From: Kaistella yonginensis
GTDB taxonomy: Bacteria; Bacteroidota; Bacteroidia; Flavobacteriales; Weeksellaceae
Direction of reading: 5' to 3'
NCBI RefSeq assembly: GCF_030409525.1
Contig: NZ_JAUFQB010000020.1
Coordinates: forward strand, 1-64,000
Length of the DNA: 64,000 bases
A program made the translations under genes and the position numbers. Under the pieces are notes generated by a model that saw nothing but the letters and a program-made list of their open reading frames with translations, was not told where the DNA came from and ran no database searches. Positions 53,869 to 64,000 of this stretch are shown piece after piece. Numbering within the stretch: position 1 is the first letter of the stretch; each line of letters begins with the position of its first letter.

Positions 53869-56136
53869 ATGAATGCTCCACAAGCAATTATTGAAAAAAT
53901 TCAATTAAGTGATGGTAGAGAAATCACCATCGAAACAGGAAAATTAGCGAAACAAGCTAATGGTGCTGTAGTAGTAAGAATGGGCGGAACAATGCTTTTA
54001 GCAACAGTTGTAGCCAGTAAAGATGCCAAACCAGGTGTTGACTTTCTACCATTAACAGTAGATTACAGAGAGAAATTTTATTCCGCAGGAAAAATTCCGG
54101 GAAATTTTTTCAGAAGAGAGGCGAGGCCCTCTGACGAAGAAATTTTAACAATGAGATTGGTTGACCGTGTTTTGCGTCCACTTTTCCCATCCGACTTCCA
54201 TGCAGAAGTTCAGGTGATGATTTCCCTGATTTCTTATGATAAAGAGTGTATGCCAGAATCTTTGGCAGGATTAGCCGCTTCGGCAGCTATCGCAATTACC
54301 GATATTCCTTTCAACGGACCAATGTCTGAAGTTACTGTTGCCAGAATCGACGGTCAATTAGTAGTTAACCCAAGTATGGAAAATCTAGCAAAAGCTGATT
54401 TGAATATTATGGTTGGTGCAACAAAAGATTCTATCGTAATGGTAGAAGGTGAAATGGAAGAAATTTCTGAACAGGAAATGATCGAAGCCATTAAATTTGC
54501 ACACGAAGAAATTAAAGTTCAGGTAGCAGCTCAAGAAAGATTAGCCGAGAGAGTTGGTAAATCTCTTCCAAAAAGAGAATATTCTCACGAAGATCACAAC
54601 GAAGAAATTCGCGAAAAAGTTTGGGCAGCGACTTATGATAAAGTTTACGAAGTAGCAAAAACTGCTTCTGCGAAAGAAGAAAGACATGAAAACTTCCAAG
54701 CTGTTTTAGAGGAGTTTTTAACTCAGTATTCTGAGGAAGAATTAGAAACAGTAACTCCATACGCAAAAATCTATTTCCACGATGTAGAAAAAGAAGCAAT
54801 GCGTCAGATGATTTTGAACGAAAAAATCCGTTTGGATGGAAGAACTCCAGAAACGATTCGTCCAATCTGGTCAGAAGTTGACTATTTACCAGGAGCTCAC
54901 GGTTCTGCCATCTTTACAAGAGGAGAAACTCAGTCTTTGACTGCAGTAACTTTAGGATCTGTAAAAGATGCAAACATGGTGGACACGGTGGCCATCAACT
55001 ACGATCAAAAATTCTTCTTACATTATAACTTCCCACCGTTCTCAACGGGTGAAGCAAGACCTTTAAGAGGAACTTCAAGAAGAGAAGTAGGTCATGGAAA
55101 TTTGGCGCAAAGAGCTTTAGAGAAAATGATCCCTACCGAAAATCCTTACACCATCCGTATCGTTTCTGATATTTTAGAATCCAACGGTTCGTCGTCAATG
55201 GCGACGGTTTGTGCGGGAACTTTAGCCTTAATGGATGCTGGTGTACAAATTTCAAAACCAGTTTCCGGGATTGCAATGGGCTTGGTAACTGATCCAAAAT
55301 CAGGTAAATTCACCGTACTTTCTGACATCTTAGGAGACGAAGATCACTTAGGAGACATGGACTTCAAAGTAACGGGAACCGCAGACGGAATCACCGCGTG
55401 TCAAATGGACATTAAAGTAACTGGCCTTTCCATGGACATTATGGAAAAAGCATTAATCCAGGCGAAAGACGGAAGATTGCATATCCTTAATGAATTGTTG
55501 AAAACCCTTGACGCACCAAGACCGGATGTAAAACCACACGCACCGAAAATGGAAGTATTGGAAATCTCCAAAGACTTCATCGGAGCGATCATCGGACCTG
55601 GAGGAAAAATTATTCAGCAAATGCAGAAAGATTTCGAAACGGTTATCGCGATTGAAGAAATTGGCGAGATCGGAAGAATCGAAATTTCCGGGGTGAACAG
55701 ACAAAATATCGACGCAACCATTGCAGCAATTAACGAAATTTGTTTCGTGCCTGTAGTTGGAAGTGTGTACAACGGTAAAGTTGTGAAAGTAATGGATTTC
55801 GGCGCATTCGTAGCAATTGCAAAAGGAACCGAAGGTTTGCTTCACATCTCAGAAATCGAATGGGCACGTTTGGATAAAGTGCCTTACAACGAAGGCGATA
55901 TGGTAGAAGTGAAATTCATGGGATTTGATGACCGTAAGAAAATGAAACTTTCGAGAAAAGTTTTGTTGGACCGACCGGCTCGTGAAGAAAGACCACAGGG
56001 AGATCGTCCACAAGGTGACCGACCACAGTACAATAACGACCGACCGAGAGGAGACCGTCCGCAAGGCGACAGACCTCAGCGAAGAGATGACCGACCGGAA
56101 AACAACGGCCCACGCCAAGAAGATAATCAGAACTAA
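53869..56136 (+). CDS. pnp: Polyribonucleotide nucleotidyltransferase (PNPase)
   Basis: 3'-5' phosphorolytic exoribonuclease, cytoplasmic, part of RNA decay. 755 residues: two RNase PH domains (N-terminal [20 protein letters not shown]; second around residue 325 with [13 protein letters not shown]), KH domain with the GxxG loop [15 protein letters not shown] (about 566-580), and S1 domain ([20 protein letters not shown], about 630-700). The tail is Arg/Pro/Gly/Gln-rich, with PQGDRP repeats, likely disordered and RNA-binding. In many Bacteroidota pnp follows rpsO, but none is seen here. Confidence 0.97.
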   Translation: MNAPQAIIEKIQLSDGREITIETGKLAKQANGAVVVRMGGTMLLATVVASKDAKPGVDFLPLTVDYREKFYSAGKIPGNFFRREARPSDEEILTMRLVDRVLRPLFPSDFHAEVQVMISLISYDKECMPESLAGLAASAAIAITDIPFNGPMSEVTVARIDGQLVVNPSMENLAKADLNIMVGATKDSIVMVEGEMEEISEQEMIEAIKFAHEEIKVQVAAQERLAERVGKSLPKREYSHEDHNEEIREKVWAATYDKVYEVAKTASAKEERHENFQAVLEEFLTQYSEEELETVTPYAKIYFHDVEKEAMRQMILNEKIRLDGRTPETIRPIWSEVDYLPGAHGSAIFTRGETQSLTAVTLGSVKDANMVDTVAINYDQKFFLHYNFPPFSTGEARPLRGTSRREVGHGNLAQRALEKMIPTENPYTIRIVSDILESNGSSSMATVCAGTLALMDAGVQISKPVSGIAMGLVTDPKSGKFTVLSDILGDEDHLGDMDFKVTGTADGITACQMDIKVTGLSMDIMEKALIQAKDGRLHILNELLKTLDAPRPDVKPHAPKMEVLEISKDFIGAIIGPGGKIIQQMQKDFETVIAIEEIGEIGRIEISGVNRQNIDATIAAINEICFVPVVGSVYNGKVVKVMDFGAFVAIAKGTEGLLHISEIEWARLDKVPYNEGDMVEVKFMGFDDRKKMKLSRKVLLDRPAREERPQGDRPQGDRPQYNNDRPRGDRPQGDRPQRRDDRPENNGPRQEDNQN

Positions 56137-56156
56137 AAAGAACTGAGCTTAAATAG

Positions 56157-56187
56157 AAACTCCCAAAGAAATTTGGGAGTTTTTTTG
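56157..56187 (+). terminator. Intrinsic terminator after pnp
   Basis: AAACTCCCAAA (56157-56167) pairs perfectly with TTTGGGAGTTT (56172-56182) around a GAAA tetraloop, then T-run. Confidence 0.92.
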
Positions 56188-56871
56188 TGGGAAAACATTT
56201 TATAAATAAGTATATTTAAAAATCATTTTGCAAAATGAAAAAATCTAATCATTTAATACTCAAATTTTAGATAGTTTTTTATTATTCAAAATATGTACTT
56301 GTATTTATTTCATTTTTTAATTATTAAAATATCAAGAAAAAATTCTACTTTTGAAGCGTATTTAAAATGAAAACCTTGCACACTCTCCTTTCGCAACCCA
56401 TTTTTCACTCCACCAAAAAATGCCTAAAATTTTTCGGAGAAAGGATTTCAATATCGGTGTTGTAGGTTTCTTTGAAATTGGTGTATGCTTCTGCATTTTC
56501 GTTCCGTTTGAAACACGGAGACTTTGCCGATGGTTTCTTCGACTAAAACTATTTCCGCTTGAGAAGCGGATTTCCAGAAAATAAAAGGCTGTTTTTTAAT
56601 CAGAAAGTATTTTTTAAAAAGTCGACTTTTGCGAGAATTTATTTGAACGAAATCGATTAAAATACTTCATTCGAAAAGGGTTATACACCATTTATAATAA
56701 TTTGCAAAATATTTACATTTCCCCCTAGTTTCAAAAATAATAGTTTCAATTTTTCGTTAATTATGGGGAGTGTTGCAAAATTTATCTATTTTTACTTTAA
56801 GTCATTGAGATTGGTTAGGCGATAAAAAACACCTACTTCATGAATATACTTTAAAATAAACACAAATTTAA
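56188..56871. other. Long intergenic region, mostly AT-rich
   Basis: It contains the gene remnant at 56405-56590. Elsewhere I find no hairpin, no repeat family copy and no open frame with resemblance to anything known. Confidence 0.5.
56405..56590 (-). pseudogene. Remnant of an unrecognised coding sequence
   Basis: On the minus strand, one frame reads FWKSASQAEIVLVEETIGKV then SVFQTE, and after a one-base shift ENAEAYTNFKETYNTDIEIL then SPKNFRHFLVE and a stop at 56405. Together they look like the C-terminal part of a protein of about 60 residues. The IEILSPKNF ending loosely recalls PIN-domain toxins, but this is weak. No start or promoter. Confidence 0.35.
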
Positions 56872-57771
56872 ATGATGAAAAAATTGAATACCGTATTTTT
56901 AGTTGCAATCACTGTATTTTTATCGGGAAATATGGTGGCTCAAAATGCTTTGTACCCCCAACTTTGGTTCGATAAAAATGATGCCATTAAAAAATTAGAA
57001 TTGGGGAAGACCACCATTACTGGTGAAGCATTTACCCGTGAAAATTCTGGCGTTGCTGCCGCAAAATACAAACCTAAAAAGGGAACAAAAGTCTTGCTTT
57101 TTCCCGTGACGGATTACGTTTCGCGCTATCATGATATGAAGAAAGCGAACCCCGATTTTGCCATTGTGATGACGGAAGAAGCATTTAGCTATCGACTAGA
57201 AGCACTTACGGATGAAAATGGAAATTTCACTTTTAAGCAAATGAAGCCGGGGAGGTATTTAATTATGTGTAACATTCAATTTGTGGGCACCGCTTCAGCC
57301 TTGAAAGAAGTTGGTAGAACGCATTACGCAAATGGGTACGGATACATGGGATCTACGCCAATTTACGAATCGTACATGTATAATTATAACGGTGATCATT
57401 TTCTGTCGAAGTTCGTAGATGTGAAGGAAGAGGACAAAATTGTGGAAGCCAATTTAAAACCAAAATTATTTGGAGGTTTTATAGAATCTGGCTCAAAATT
57501 GGCCTTGATCGGTTTAGACCGTTGTGGCCGTATCAACAATCAGATGTTTGGAAAATGTACGGAATACTACCCAAATGGCAAGCCTAGAATTGTTGGAAAA
57601 TGGAGAGGAGGTGCGCAAGATGGACCAACGATAGAATATTATGATACAGGTGAAGTGTATTGGAAAGGCACCTTTAAAAACGGCAAAGTGCACGGAACGA
57701 CCACGTATTATAATAAAGATGGAAGCGTGTCTAAAACAAAAAAATTCATCAAAGGAATTGAAGCAGATTAA
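56872..57771 (+). CDS. Exported protein with C-terminal MORN/YwqK-type repeats
   Basis: 299 residues: signal peptide MMKKLNTVFLVAITVFLSGN (cleaved near MVAQN), a region like a SpaA/carboxypeptidase-regulatory beta domain (ENGNFTFKQMKPGRYLIM around 118-135), and at the C terminus three MORN-like repeats (GKCTEYYPNGKPRIVGKW, TIEYYDTGEVYWKGTF, TTYYNKDGSVSKTKKF). I do not recognise a named family. Its role may be in the envelope. Ends at a bidirectional terminator facing the tyrosine phenol-lyase-like gene. Confidence 0.75.
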   Translation: MMKKLNTVFLVAITVFLSGNMVAQNALYPQLWFDKNDAIKKLELGKTTITGEAFTRENSGVAAAKYKPKKGTKVLLFPVTDYVSRYHDMKKANPDFAIVMTEEAFSYRLEALTDENGNFTFKQMKPGRYLIMCNIQFVGTASALKEVGRTHYANGYGYMGSTPIYESYMYNYNGDHFLSKFVDVKEEDKIVEANLKPKLFGGFIESGSKLALIGLDRCGRINNQMFGKCTEYYPNGKPRIVGKWRGGAQDGPTIEYYDTGEVYWKGTFKNGKVHGTTTYYNKDGSVSKTKKFIKGIEAD

Positions 57772-57866
57772 GACCTGGAAACTCCTAAAACCATTCCGAT
57801 AAAAATAGTTTTCAGCGACCAATTACCACTGGAAAACTTCGGTTTTAAAAAGGGGTTTAGAAAGAG

Positions 57867-57896
57867 AAACCACCTCGCGATGAGGTGGTTTTGTTT
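57867..57896. terminator. Bidirectional intrinsic terminator
   Basis: AAACCACCTC (57867-57876) pairs perfectly with GAGGTGGTTT (57882-57891), followed by TGTTTT. Confidence 0.88.
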
Positions 57897-57899
57897 TAT

Positions 57900-59478
<1,579 letters not shown>

Positions 59479-59486
59479 CAAATATA
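59479..59486 (-). promoter_or_regulatory. -7 element of the tpl-like gene
   Basis: TATATTTG on the minus strand with a TTG 16 bases upstream (59503-59505). Confidence 0.45.
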
Positions 59487-59571
59487 GGCAATGCTACGAA
59501 ACCAAAAAGCTGACATGAATCATAATTTGGCTAAATTTTTGCAAATTAAATTTTAACAAAAAATAAACAAT

Positions 59572-59682
59572 ATGAAACGATCACTTTTAAGAAGACTTTT
59601 AGTCTACGCAGCGCCAATTGCACTTGGCTATTTGATGAAAAAATTGCAGTCTAAAAAACGAAACGCCATCTCTTCGAGATAA
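59572..59682 (+). CDS. Small cationic membrane protein, 36 residues
   Basis: MKRSLLRRLLVYAAPIALGY then LMKKLQSKKRNAISSR: a positively charged N terminus, one hydrophobic segment (VYAAPIALGYLM) and a basic C terminus. Short proteins of this form occur in many flavobacterial genomes, from memory. Start and stop are unambiguous, and a terminator follows ten bases later, supporting a real gene. Function unknown. Confidence 0.65.
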   Translation: MKRSLLRRLLVYAAPIALGYLMKKLQSKKRNAISSR

Positions 59683-59692
59683 CCAAAAACCT

Positions 59693-59723
59693 AATAAACC
59701 TCCCATTGAATGAGAGGTTTATT
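59693..59723. terminator. Bidirectional intrinsic terminator
   Basis: AATAAACCTC (59693-59702) pairs with GAGGTTTATT (59714-59723). Between the small ORF and the convergent nitronate monooxygenase-like gene; the T-run is weak on both sides. Confidence 0.65.
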
Positions 59724-59750
59724 GGGTAATATTCCTATTTGCGTTGGTAT

Positions 59751-60740
59751 TTATAGCTCAGAAATACCTGCTGCCTTAAATTCTCGGAGTAGATTTTCAA
59801 ATACTTTTTCAACAGGCAAAATTTCATTGATTAATGCAGAAACTTGCCCAATTTCAAGTTCGCCTTCTTCCAAATCGCCTTCGAACATACCTCTTTTTGC
59901 ACGCGCTCTGCCCAGGGTTTCTTGTAACGCTTGTGCATTTCTACCTTGTTCGTAGAGCTTTTCTAAATCATGAAAGAATCTGTTTTTCACCAATCGAACG
60001 GGTGCTAATTCTTTTAAGGTTAGGTGGGTGTCGCCTTCATTTAAGGAGATGATTTTATTTTTCCAGTTTTCGTGCGCACTGGCTTCTGTGGTTGCTGCAA
60101 AACGAGAACCGATCTGCACGCCGTCTGCACCTAGAATCATGGCTGCTTTCATTTGCGAGCCTAGTGCAATTCCGCCGGCTGCGATCAGTGGTTTGCTGAT
60201 GTGCTTTTTCACGTTGGGAATCAAACAAAAGGTGGTGGTTTCATCACGGCCGTTATGGCCGCCTGCTTCGAATCCTTCTGCAACGATGGCATCAACGCCA
60301 GCTGCTTCGCATTTCATTGCAAATTTGGTGGATGAAACTACGTGAGCAACTTTTAGTCCTTCTTTCTGCAAGGTTTCGGTGTAGGTTTTGGGGTTGCCCG
60401 CCGAGGTAAAAATAACTTTCACACCTTCTTCTAAGATGATCTGAATCACCTCATTTAAATTGGGATAAAGCATGGGAACATTTACGCCAAAAGGTTTTTT
60501 GGTGGCAGCTTTGCATTTCCGGATGTTTTCTCGTAAAATATCAGGGTACATGCTTCCGGCTCCGATGAGTCCCAAACCGCCGTTATTAGAAACCGCAGAT
60601 GCCAATCGCCAACCGGAATGCCAAATCATTCCTCCCTGAATGATGGGATATTTTATTTGAAAAAGCTGGGTGATTTTGTTTTGATTTTCATTCATTTCTT
60701 TCATCTTTTTGGCCACGCCAAAATCTAAAAAATTACTCAT
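59751..60740 (-). CDS. Nitronate monooxygenase / FabK-like flavin enzyme
   Basis: 329-residue FMN-dependent TIM-barrel enzyme of the NMO/2-nitropropane dioxygenase family, which includes the enoyl-ACP reductase FabK. Motifs: PIIQGGMIWHSGWRLASAVS, GGLGLIGAGSMYPD, VDAIVAEGFEAGGHNGRDE, and the phosphate-binding PLIAAGGIALGSQMKAAMIL with GADGVQIGSRF. The catalytic histidine of NMO falls in EAGGHNG. FabK or NMO cannot be told apart here. A TAAATTTA followed by CCCC precedes the ATG. Confidence 0.82.
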   Translation of the reverse strand: MSNFLDFGVAKKMKEMNENQNKITQLFQIKYPIIQGGMIWHSGWRLASAVSNNGGLGLIGAGSMYPDILRENIRKCKAATKKPFGVNVPMLYPNLNEVIQIILEEGVKVIFTSAGNPKTYTETLQKEGLKVAHVVSSTKFAMKCEAAGVDAIVAEGFEAGGHNGRDETTTFCLIPNVKKHISKPLIAAGGIALGSQMKAAMILGADGVQIGSRFAATTEASAHENWKNKIISLNEGDTHLTLKELAPVRLVKNRFFHDLEKLYEQGRNAQALQETLGRARAKRGMFEGDLEEGELEIGQVSALINEILPVEKVFENLLREFKAAGISEL

Positions 60741-61051
60741 GGGGTAAATTTAATTAAATCGGTGAAGAGGAAAAAATTTTAAGGCTAAATTTAAATATTG
60801 TCGGGGGAGAAGGGAAAGGACAAAATTTTCCATAATCCTATCGTTTTTAGGTTATTTTAAAATTTATAACAATAATGTATCAAGATATTTAGATAATTTT
60901 TCTTAAAAAAAACTGAGCCAAAATGAATTTATTGATTTCTTAAGCAAGTGAAAAAAAAACCATTAACTTAACTTCGAAATCTTTAGGATTGCTTCGTTGT
61001 TCCTCCTGGCAATGATCTGTGTTGAACTTATAATTCTTCCTTTCAATAGAA
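60741..61051. other. Intergenic stretch with nothing recognised
   Basis: Between the NMO-like gene and the parvulin operon terminator; AT-rich, no gene or repeat found. Confidence 0.4.
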
Positions 61052-61083
61052 GCAAAAAAAAATCTCCGCTGAGGCAGAGATTT
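61052..61083 (-). terminator. Intrinsic terminator of the parvulin genes
   Basis: AAATCTC (61060-61066) pairs with GAGATTT (61077-61083). In the minus direction eight to nine T follow. Confidence 0.8.
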
Positions 61084-61090
61084 CATTTAT

Positions 61091-62461
61091 CTAATTGTCG
61101 ACGGTTTTTCGCCAGTCGGTTTTAAATGTGCAGTTTTTGTAGCGGTCGTTGATGGAGATAAATACATTTGGTAATTTTTCTTTGACCCATTTTTCTACCA
61201 TTTCGTTTTTCTTTTTGTTGAGCGCCATTTGCTTAATTCTGTTGTAATCGGTAGATATATCGAGTTTATGCGCTGCGATGATATCATCTACTTTTATGAT
61301 GCTTACGGTTTTTCTGTCCTGCTGAACGGAATCTTGGAAAACATCGGTGATGTCGCCTTTATGAAGACCGGCAATTTGGTAAGAAATGGTCGGAGGAAGG
61401 TTGAGTTTTTCAATTTTATCTGAGCCCTCTTCCGAGGTCAGGATTCCTGCATTGAACTTGGTTTGTTTGTCATCTGAAAATCGGTAGGCTGCATCTTTGA
61501 AGCTCAGTTTACCATCGATAATCAGAGTTCTTATGCTGTCTAATTCTTTTTTAGCAGCATCGATTTCGTCGGCATTAGGTTCCGCTTTTAACAAGATATG
61601 ACGGGCATCGTATTGTTTTCCGCTTTTCTTCACCAGTTGAATTAAGTGATAGCCAAAATCGGATTCTACAGGATCAGAAAGTTCTCCTTCTTGTAAATTA
61701 AGTGCTGCAGCTTCAAACGGTTTTACCATTTTCCCTTTTGAAATATTGGTATACAAACCACCTTTTGCGGCCGAACCTGGATCGTCTGAATAGATTCTCG
61801 CTTGGCTTTCAAAGGATTCACCGCCTAAAATATCTTGCTTAATTTTGTTAAGTCGGGCAATGATTTCATCTTTATGCGCATTGGTCAACTTTGGATACAT
61901 CGTAATTTGCGACAGCGAGACTTCATCTTTCACTTCTGGAAGTTGGTATTGGAACGTGGTAAAGAAATCGGTTACTTCATTGGGCGTAACGTCGGCTTTA
62001 TCGGTAATACGGCCATATTTCATCTGTCCATAGTAATTATCACTATCGATTTTTTCGATCGCATTTTTCATTTCATAAGACGTTCGGAATTTGTAAGTAG
62101 AAAGCATGGCTTTCTCATCCGGGAATTGTCCTAAAATCTGGGTATATTTTTGATTGGCGTTTTCTTTAATCGCTGCAGAACGGTTTTCAATGAGGGTATC
62201 TCTTTTGGCTTCATAGATCAATAATTTATTATTAATGATGCTTTCTACGAATTCGCATTTATCTGCAACGGTGGCACCTTGCTGTTTTGCAAAGTTCGCC
62301 TGATCCTCTATATCAGATTCCAAAATAATTTCATCACCCACTACTACGGCAATTCCGTCGACGAGATCTCCTTTTTTCAAAGCGGATTGTGCTTTGCTTA
62401 AGGTGCCAAAAAACACGAGCATTAAGCTAAAGATCAGGGTGAATTTTACATTCTTATTCAT
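61091..62461 (-). CDS. SurA-like parvulin peptidyl-prolyl isomerase
   Basis: 456 residues: signal peptide (FTLIFSLMLVFFGTLSKAQS), a SurA-type N-terminal helical region, then two parvulin domains: VSLSQITMYPKLTNAHKDEI to FGYHLIQLVKKSG, about 178-280, and ARHILLKAEPNADEIDAAKK onward, about 286-390. In the periplasm it would help fold outer membrane proteins. The next gene upstream also encodes a parvulin, 65 bases away; this gene has its own TAATTTTG element. Confidence 0.9.
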   Translation of the reverse strand: MNKNVKFTLIFSLMLVFFGTLSKAQSALKKGDLVDGIAVVVGDEIILESDIEDQANFAKQQGATVADKCEFVESIINNKLLIYEAKRDTLIENRSAAIKENANQKYTQILGQFPDEKAMLSTYKFRTSYEMKNAIEKIDSDNYYGQMKYGRITDKADVTPNEVTDFFTTFQYQLPEVKDEVSLSQITMYPKLTNAHKDEIIARLNKIKQDILGGESFESQARIYSDDPGSAAKGGLYTNISKGKMVKPFEAAALNLQEGELSDPVESDFGYHLIQLVKKSGKQYDARHILLKAEPNADEIDAAKKELDSIRTLIIDGKLSFKDAAYRFSDDKQTKFNAGILTSEEGSDKIEKLNLPPTISYQIAGLHKGDITDVFQDSVQQDRKTVSIIKVDDIIAAHKLDISTDYNRIKQMALNKKKNEMVEKWVKEKLPNVFISINDRYKNCTFKTDWRKTVDN

Positions 62462-62481
62462 ATCTCTTTTTTATCAATCTG

Positions 62482-62489
62482 CAAAATTA
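62482..62489 (-). promoter_or_regulatory. -7 element of the SurA-like gene
   Basis: TAATTTTG on the minus strand, 20 bases before the ATG. Confidence 0.4.
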
Positions 62490-62526
62490 TCATTCTAAAC
62501 GAAATAACTTGCATTTTTTATTATAA

Positions 62527-64000
62527 TTATTTCTTAAAATTCTTTTCTAAATCCTTTAGGAATTCCGGTTGAACCACGATTTTGGTTTTTATTTTTTGAA
62601 GCGCGATGATTTCGTTGAGTTTTTTCTCATTCACGGCATCTTTTAATTCTTCTGCGGCTTCTTCTTGGGTCATCTGCGCAGGAGGCACTATTTTATCAAT
62701 GGCAATCACCAAAGATCGTGCGCCCATTTCGGTTTGGTGCACCCCTGGCTTGAACGGTACTTTGTATTTGGTAAAAACATCGGCATCTTTGGACATTTCT
62801 CCTTTTTCAAAACTCACCAAGACTTGTTTTTCTGCGGTTAATTTACCGGTAAATTTGCCTTTCAAAAATTCCCAACCTTTCGGGTCTTTGATTTCTTTTG
62901 CAATATCTTTATTCAGTTTGGGATCAGCAATGATGGCTACTCTGCCCTCTGCCCTTTCGCCCCACATAAATTTTGATTTGTTTTGATTGTAATATTCGGT
63001 CAACCATTCCGGGTGTTTAGCAATTTCTTCATTTAAATATTTAGAGAAGATATAATCGGAGTAAAGCGATCTTTTATAGGCTTCTAATTCTTCTTTAATA
63101 TTTTTAATATTGGTGAAATTTTTACTGTACACCCTTAGAACATCTTGAGAGTTGATGTTGCTGATCGCTTCAGTCCAAACGGCTGGAGCCAATTTCGCGG
63201 CATCGTCTTTTTTATCACCAATCATTTCTTTAAAATACCCGGCGGTGATTTTTTCATTTTTGTATTGGTATAGAAGCTCGCTGTCTTTGGCAGCCATCAA
63301 ATCCTGATAGGATTTTTTCACTTGTTGAAATGCAGGAAACTCTTTGTAGGAAGCATCTGTTTTTAAATAAGCGGTCATTTTATCCTGTAAAACTTCAGAA
63401 TAGAGGGTATTGTTCATTTCTCTTAAGAAAAATGCTCTGTTCTTTTCTGTTAAAAGATAAGGTTCTACATTATAAATATTGAAAACAAAATAATTTTCAC
63501 CAAAGAGAAGTGGTTCCGGCGTATAATAGCCTGCTTTCTGTCCTTTGAATAAGGCGTAGACTTCATCTGGCAATGTTGGTGAACCCATAATTACTCCACC
63601 ATTATCTTTCTCGTGCTCGTTGGCACCGTATAATTTAGCAACTTCCTGAAAAGTTTTACCGGCTTTCAAATCTTTATAAATATTGTTTTTCAACGTTTCT
63701 GAATTGGCATCTTTCGGAAAAGAAATCGTTCCAAAAATCATATAACCCAAACTTGGGCGGGAATTCAAAACTTTAGCAAAACCAACATAAGACGGTGTAT
63801 CAAAGAACTTCGTCATGGAGTTGTTGGGCAAGGTTTTAAGCTCTGCATACATTTGATTATCCAAGCTTCCAGGTTTAATATAGATTGCTTTGGGATTGGC
63901 TTTGGTATATTTAGAAATGGCCTCTTCCAGGGTGAGTTTTCCCGATTTCACATCGTTGTACACTTGCTGATAATTGGTGGTATCACCAGCCGATTTTTCC
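62527..64000 (-). CDS. Peptidyl-prolyl isomerase (parvulin type), partial at window end
   Basis: The C-terminal 491 residues of a large parvulin-type isomerase whose start lies beyond the window. The frame is open to the last base, and the codon that could pass for a start near 63963 is an internal GTG valine. A parvulin domain is seen at the N-terminal end (GYMIFGTISFPKDANSETLK, VAKLYGANEHEKDNGGVIMG). The rest is helical, ending EFLKDLEKNFKK. Likely a periplasmic folding factor acting with the next gene. Confidence 0.82.
   Translation of the reverse strand, partial: EKSAGDTTNYQQVYNDVKSGKLTLEEAISKYTKANPKAIYIKPGSLDNQMYAELKTLPNNSMTKFFDTPSYVGFAKVLNSRPSLGYMIFGTISFPKDANSETLKNNIYKDLKAGKTFQEVAKLYGANEHEKDNGGVIMGSPTLPDEVYALFKGQKAGYYTPEPLLFGENYFVFNIYNVEPYLLTEKNRAFFLREMNNTLYSEVLQDKMTAYLKTDASYKEFPAFQQVKKSYQDLMAAKDSELLYQYKNEKITAGYFKEMIGDKKDDAAKLAPAVWTEAISNINSQDVLRVYSKNFTNIKNIKEELEAYKRSLYSDYIFSKYLNEEIAKHPEWLTEYYNQNKSKFMWGERAEGRVAIIADPKLNKDIAKEIKDPKGWEFLKGKFTGKLTAEKQVLVSFEKGEMSKDADVFTKYKVPFKPGVHQTEMGARSLVIAIDKIVPPAQMTQEEAAEELKDAVNEKKLNEIIALQKIKTKIVVQPEFLKDLEKNFKK

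Overview
The window looks like a chromosomal segment of a Flavobacteriia bacterium, most likely Weeksellaceae (Chryseobacterium/Kaistella-like). The DNA is AT-rich. Start codons rarely have a Shine-Dalgarno sequence, and many genes are preceded by the Bacteroidota -7 element TAnnTTTG. Typical lineage features are a type IX secretion (T9SS) sorting domain on a secreted amylase, a TonB receptor paired with a surface lipoprotein, DUF6341/DUF6427-type proteins, an RPQGD-rich tail on PNPase and an OstA-like LPS transport protein. The species assignment is inference from gene content. I see no rRNA, tRNA, CRISPR array, prophage or intact insertion sequence.

Layout. 0.1-7.2 kb: M3 peptidase, a UPF0104-type membrane protein with panD, HU, pdxH, yqgE, and a two-gene unit of a START-like protein plus a class IV aminotransferase homologue that seems to lack its PLP lysine. 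7.4-16.7 kb: a long minus-strand run with a class III aminotransferase, OstA-like protein coupled to a Fur-like regulator, Kup, pdhB, a DUF2147 protein and an LtaS-like sulfatase. 16.8-21.3 kb: mostly plus strand, with pssA, a DnaQ-like exonuclease, a FAH hydrolase, UspA, two small-family membrane proteins and a DUF3109 protein. 21.4-30.0 kb: minus strand, with a large M16 protease fusion, trigger factor, and a three-gene presumed metal-uptake locus (His/Cys-rich exported protein, ZnuD-like TonB receptor, surface lipoprotein). 30.1-33.8 kb: pfkA-gapA and a DUF2236 protein. 34.0-42.1 kb: T9SS amylase, DUF4230, aqpZ, a PD-(D/E)XK-like protein, a LuxE-like acyl-protein synthetase, an exported HIUase-like protein, lpxH and queD.

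42.5-47.3 kb is a glyoxylate-shunt locus: aceB-aceA transcribed away from an ScfR/RamB-type regulator, with a 12-bp palindrome and a degenerate second copy between them. 47.5-56.1 kb holds comF, upp, a decayed four-helix-bundle gene, der, lemA-DUF2207, a GlsB-like protein and pnp. 56.9-64 kb holds a MORN-repeat protein, a tryptophanase-family lyase whose active-site residues match tyrosine phenol-lyase, a 36-aa conserved-looking small protein, a nitronate monooxygenase/FabK-like enzyme, and two parvulin-type periplasmic isomerases, the last running off the window.

The least expected signal is between the genes. At least three, probably four, related intergenic elements (7.3, 8.6, 32.3 and 42.3 kb) share short conserved flanks around a variable long hairpin, and two other repeat types occur, one inserted in frame inside the LuxE-like gene. 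I found no clearly new defence or biosynthetic system. The best leads are the hairpin family, the TPL assignment, the aceBA operator pair and the metal-uptake trio.
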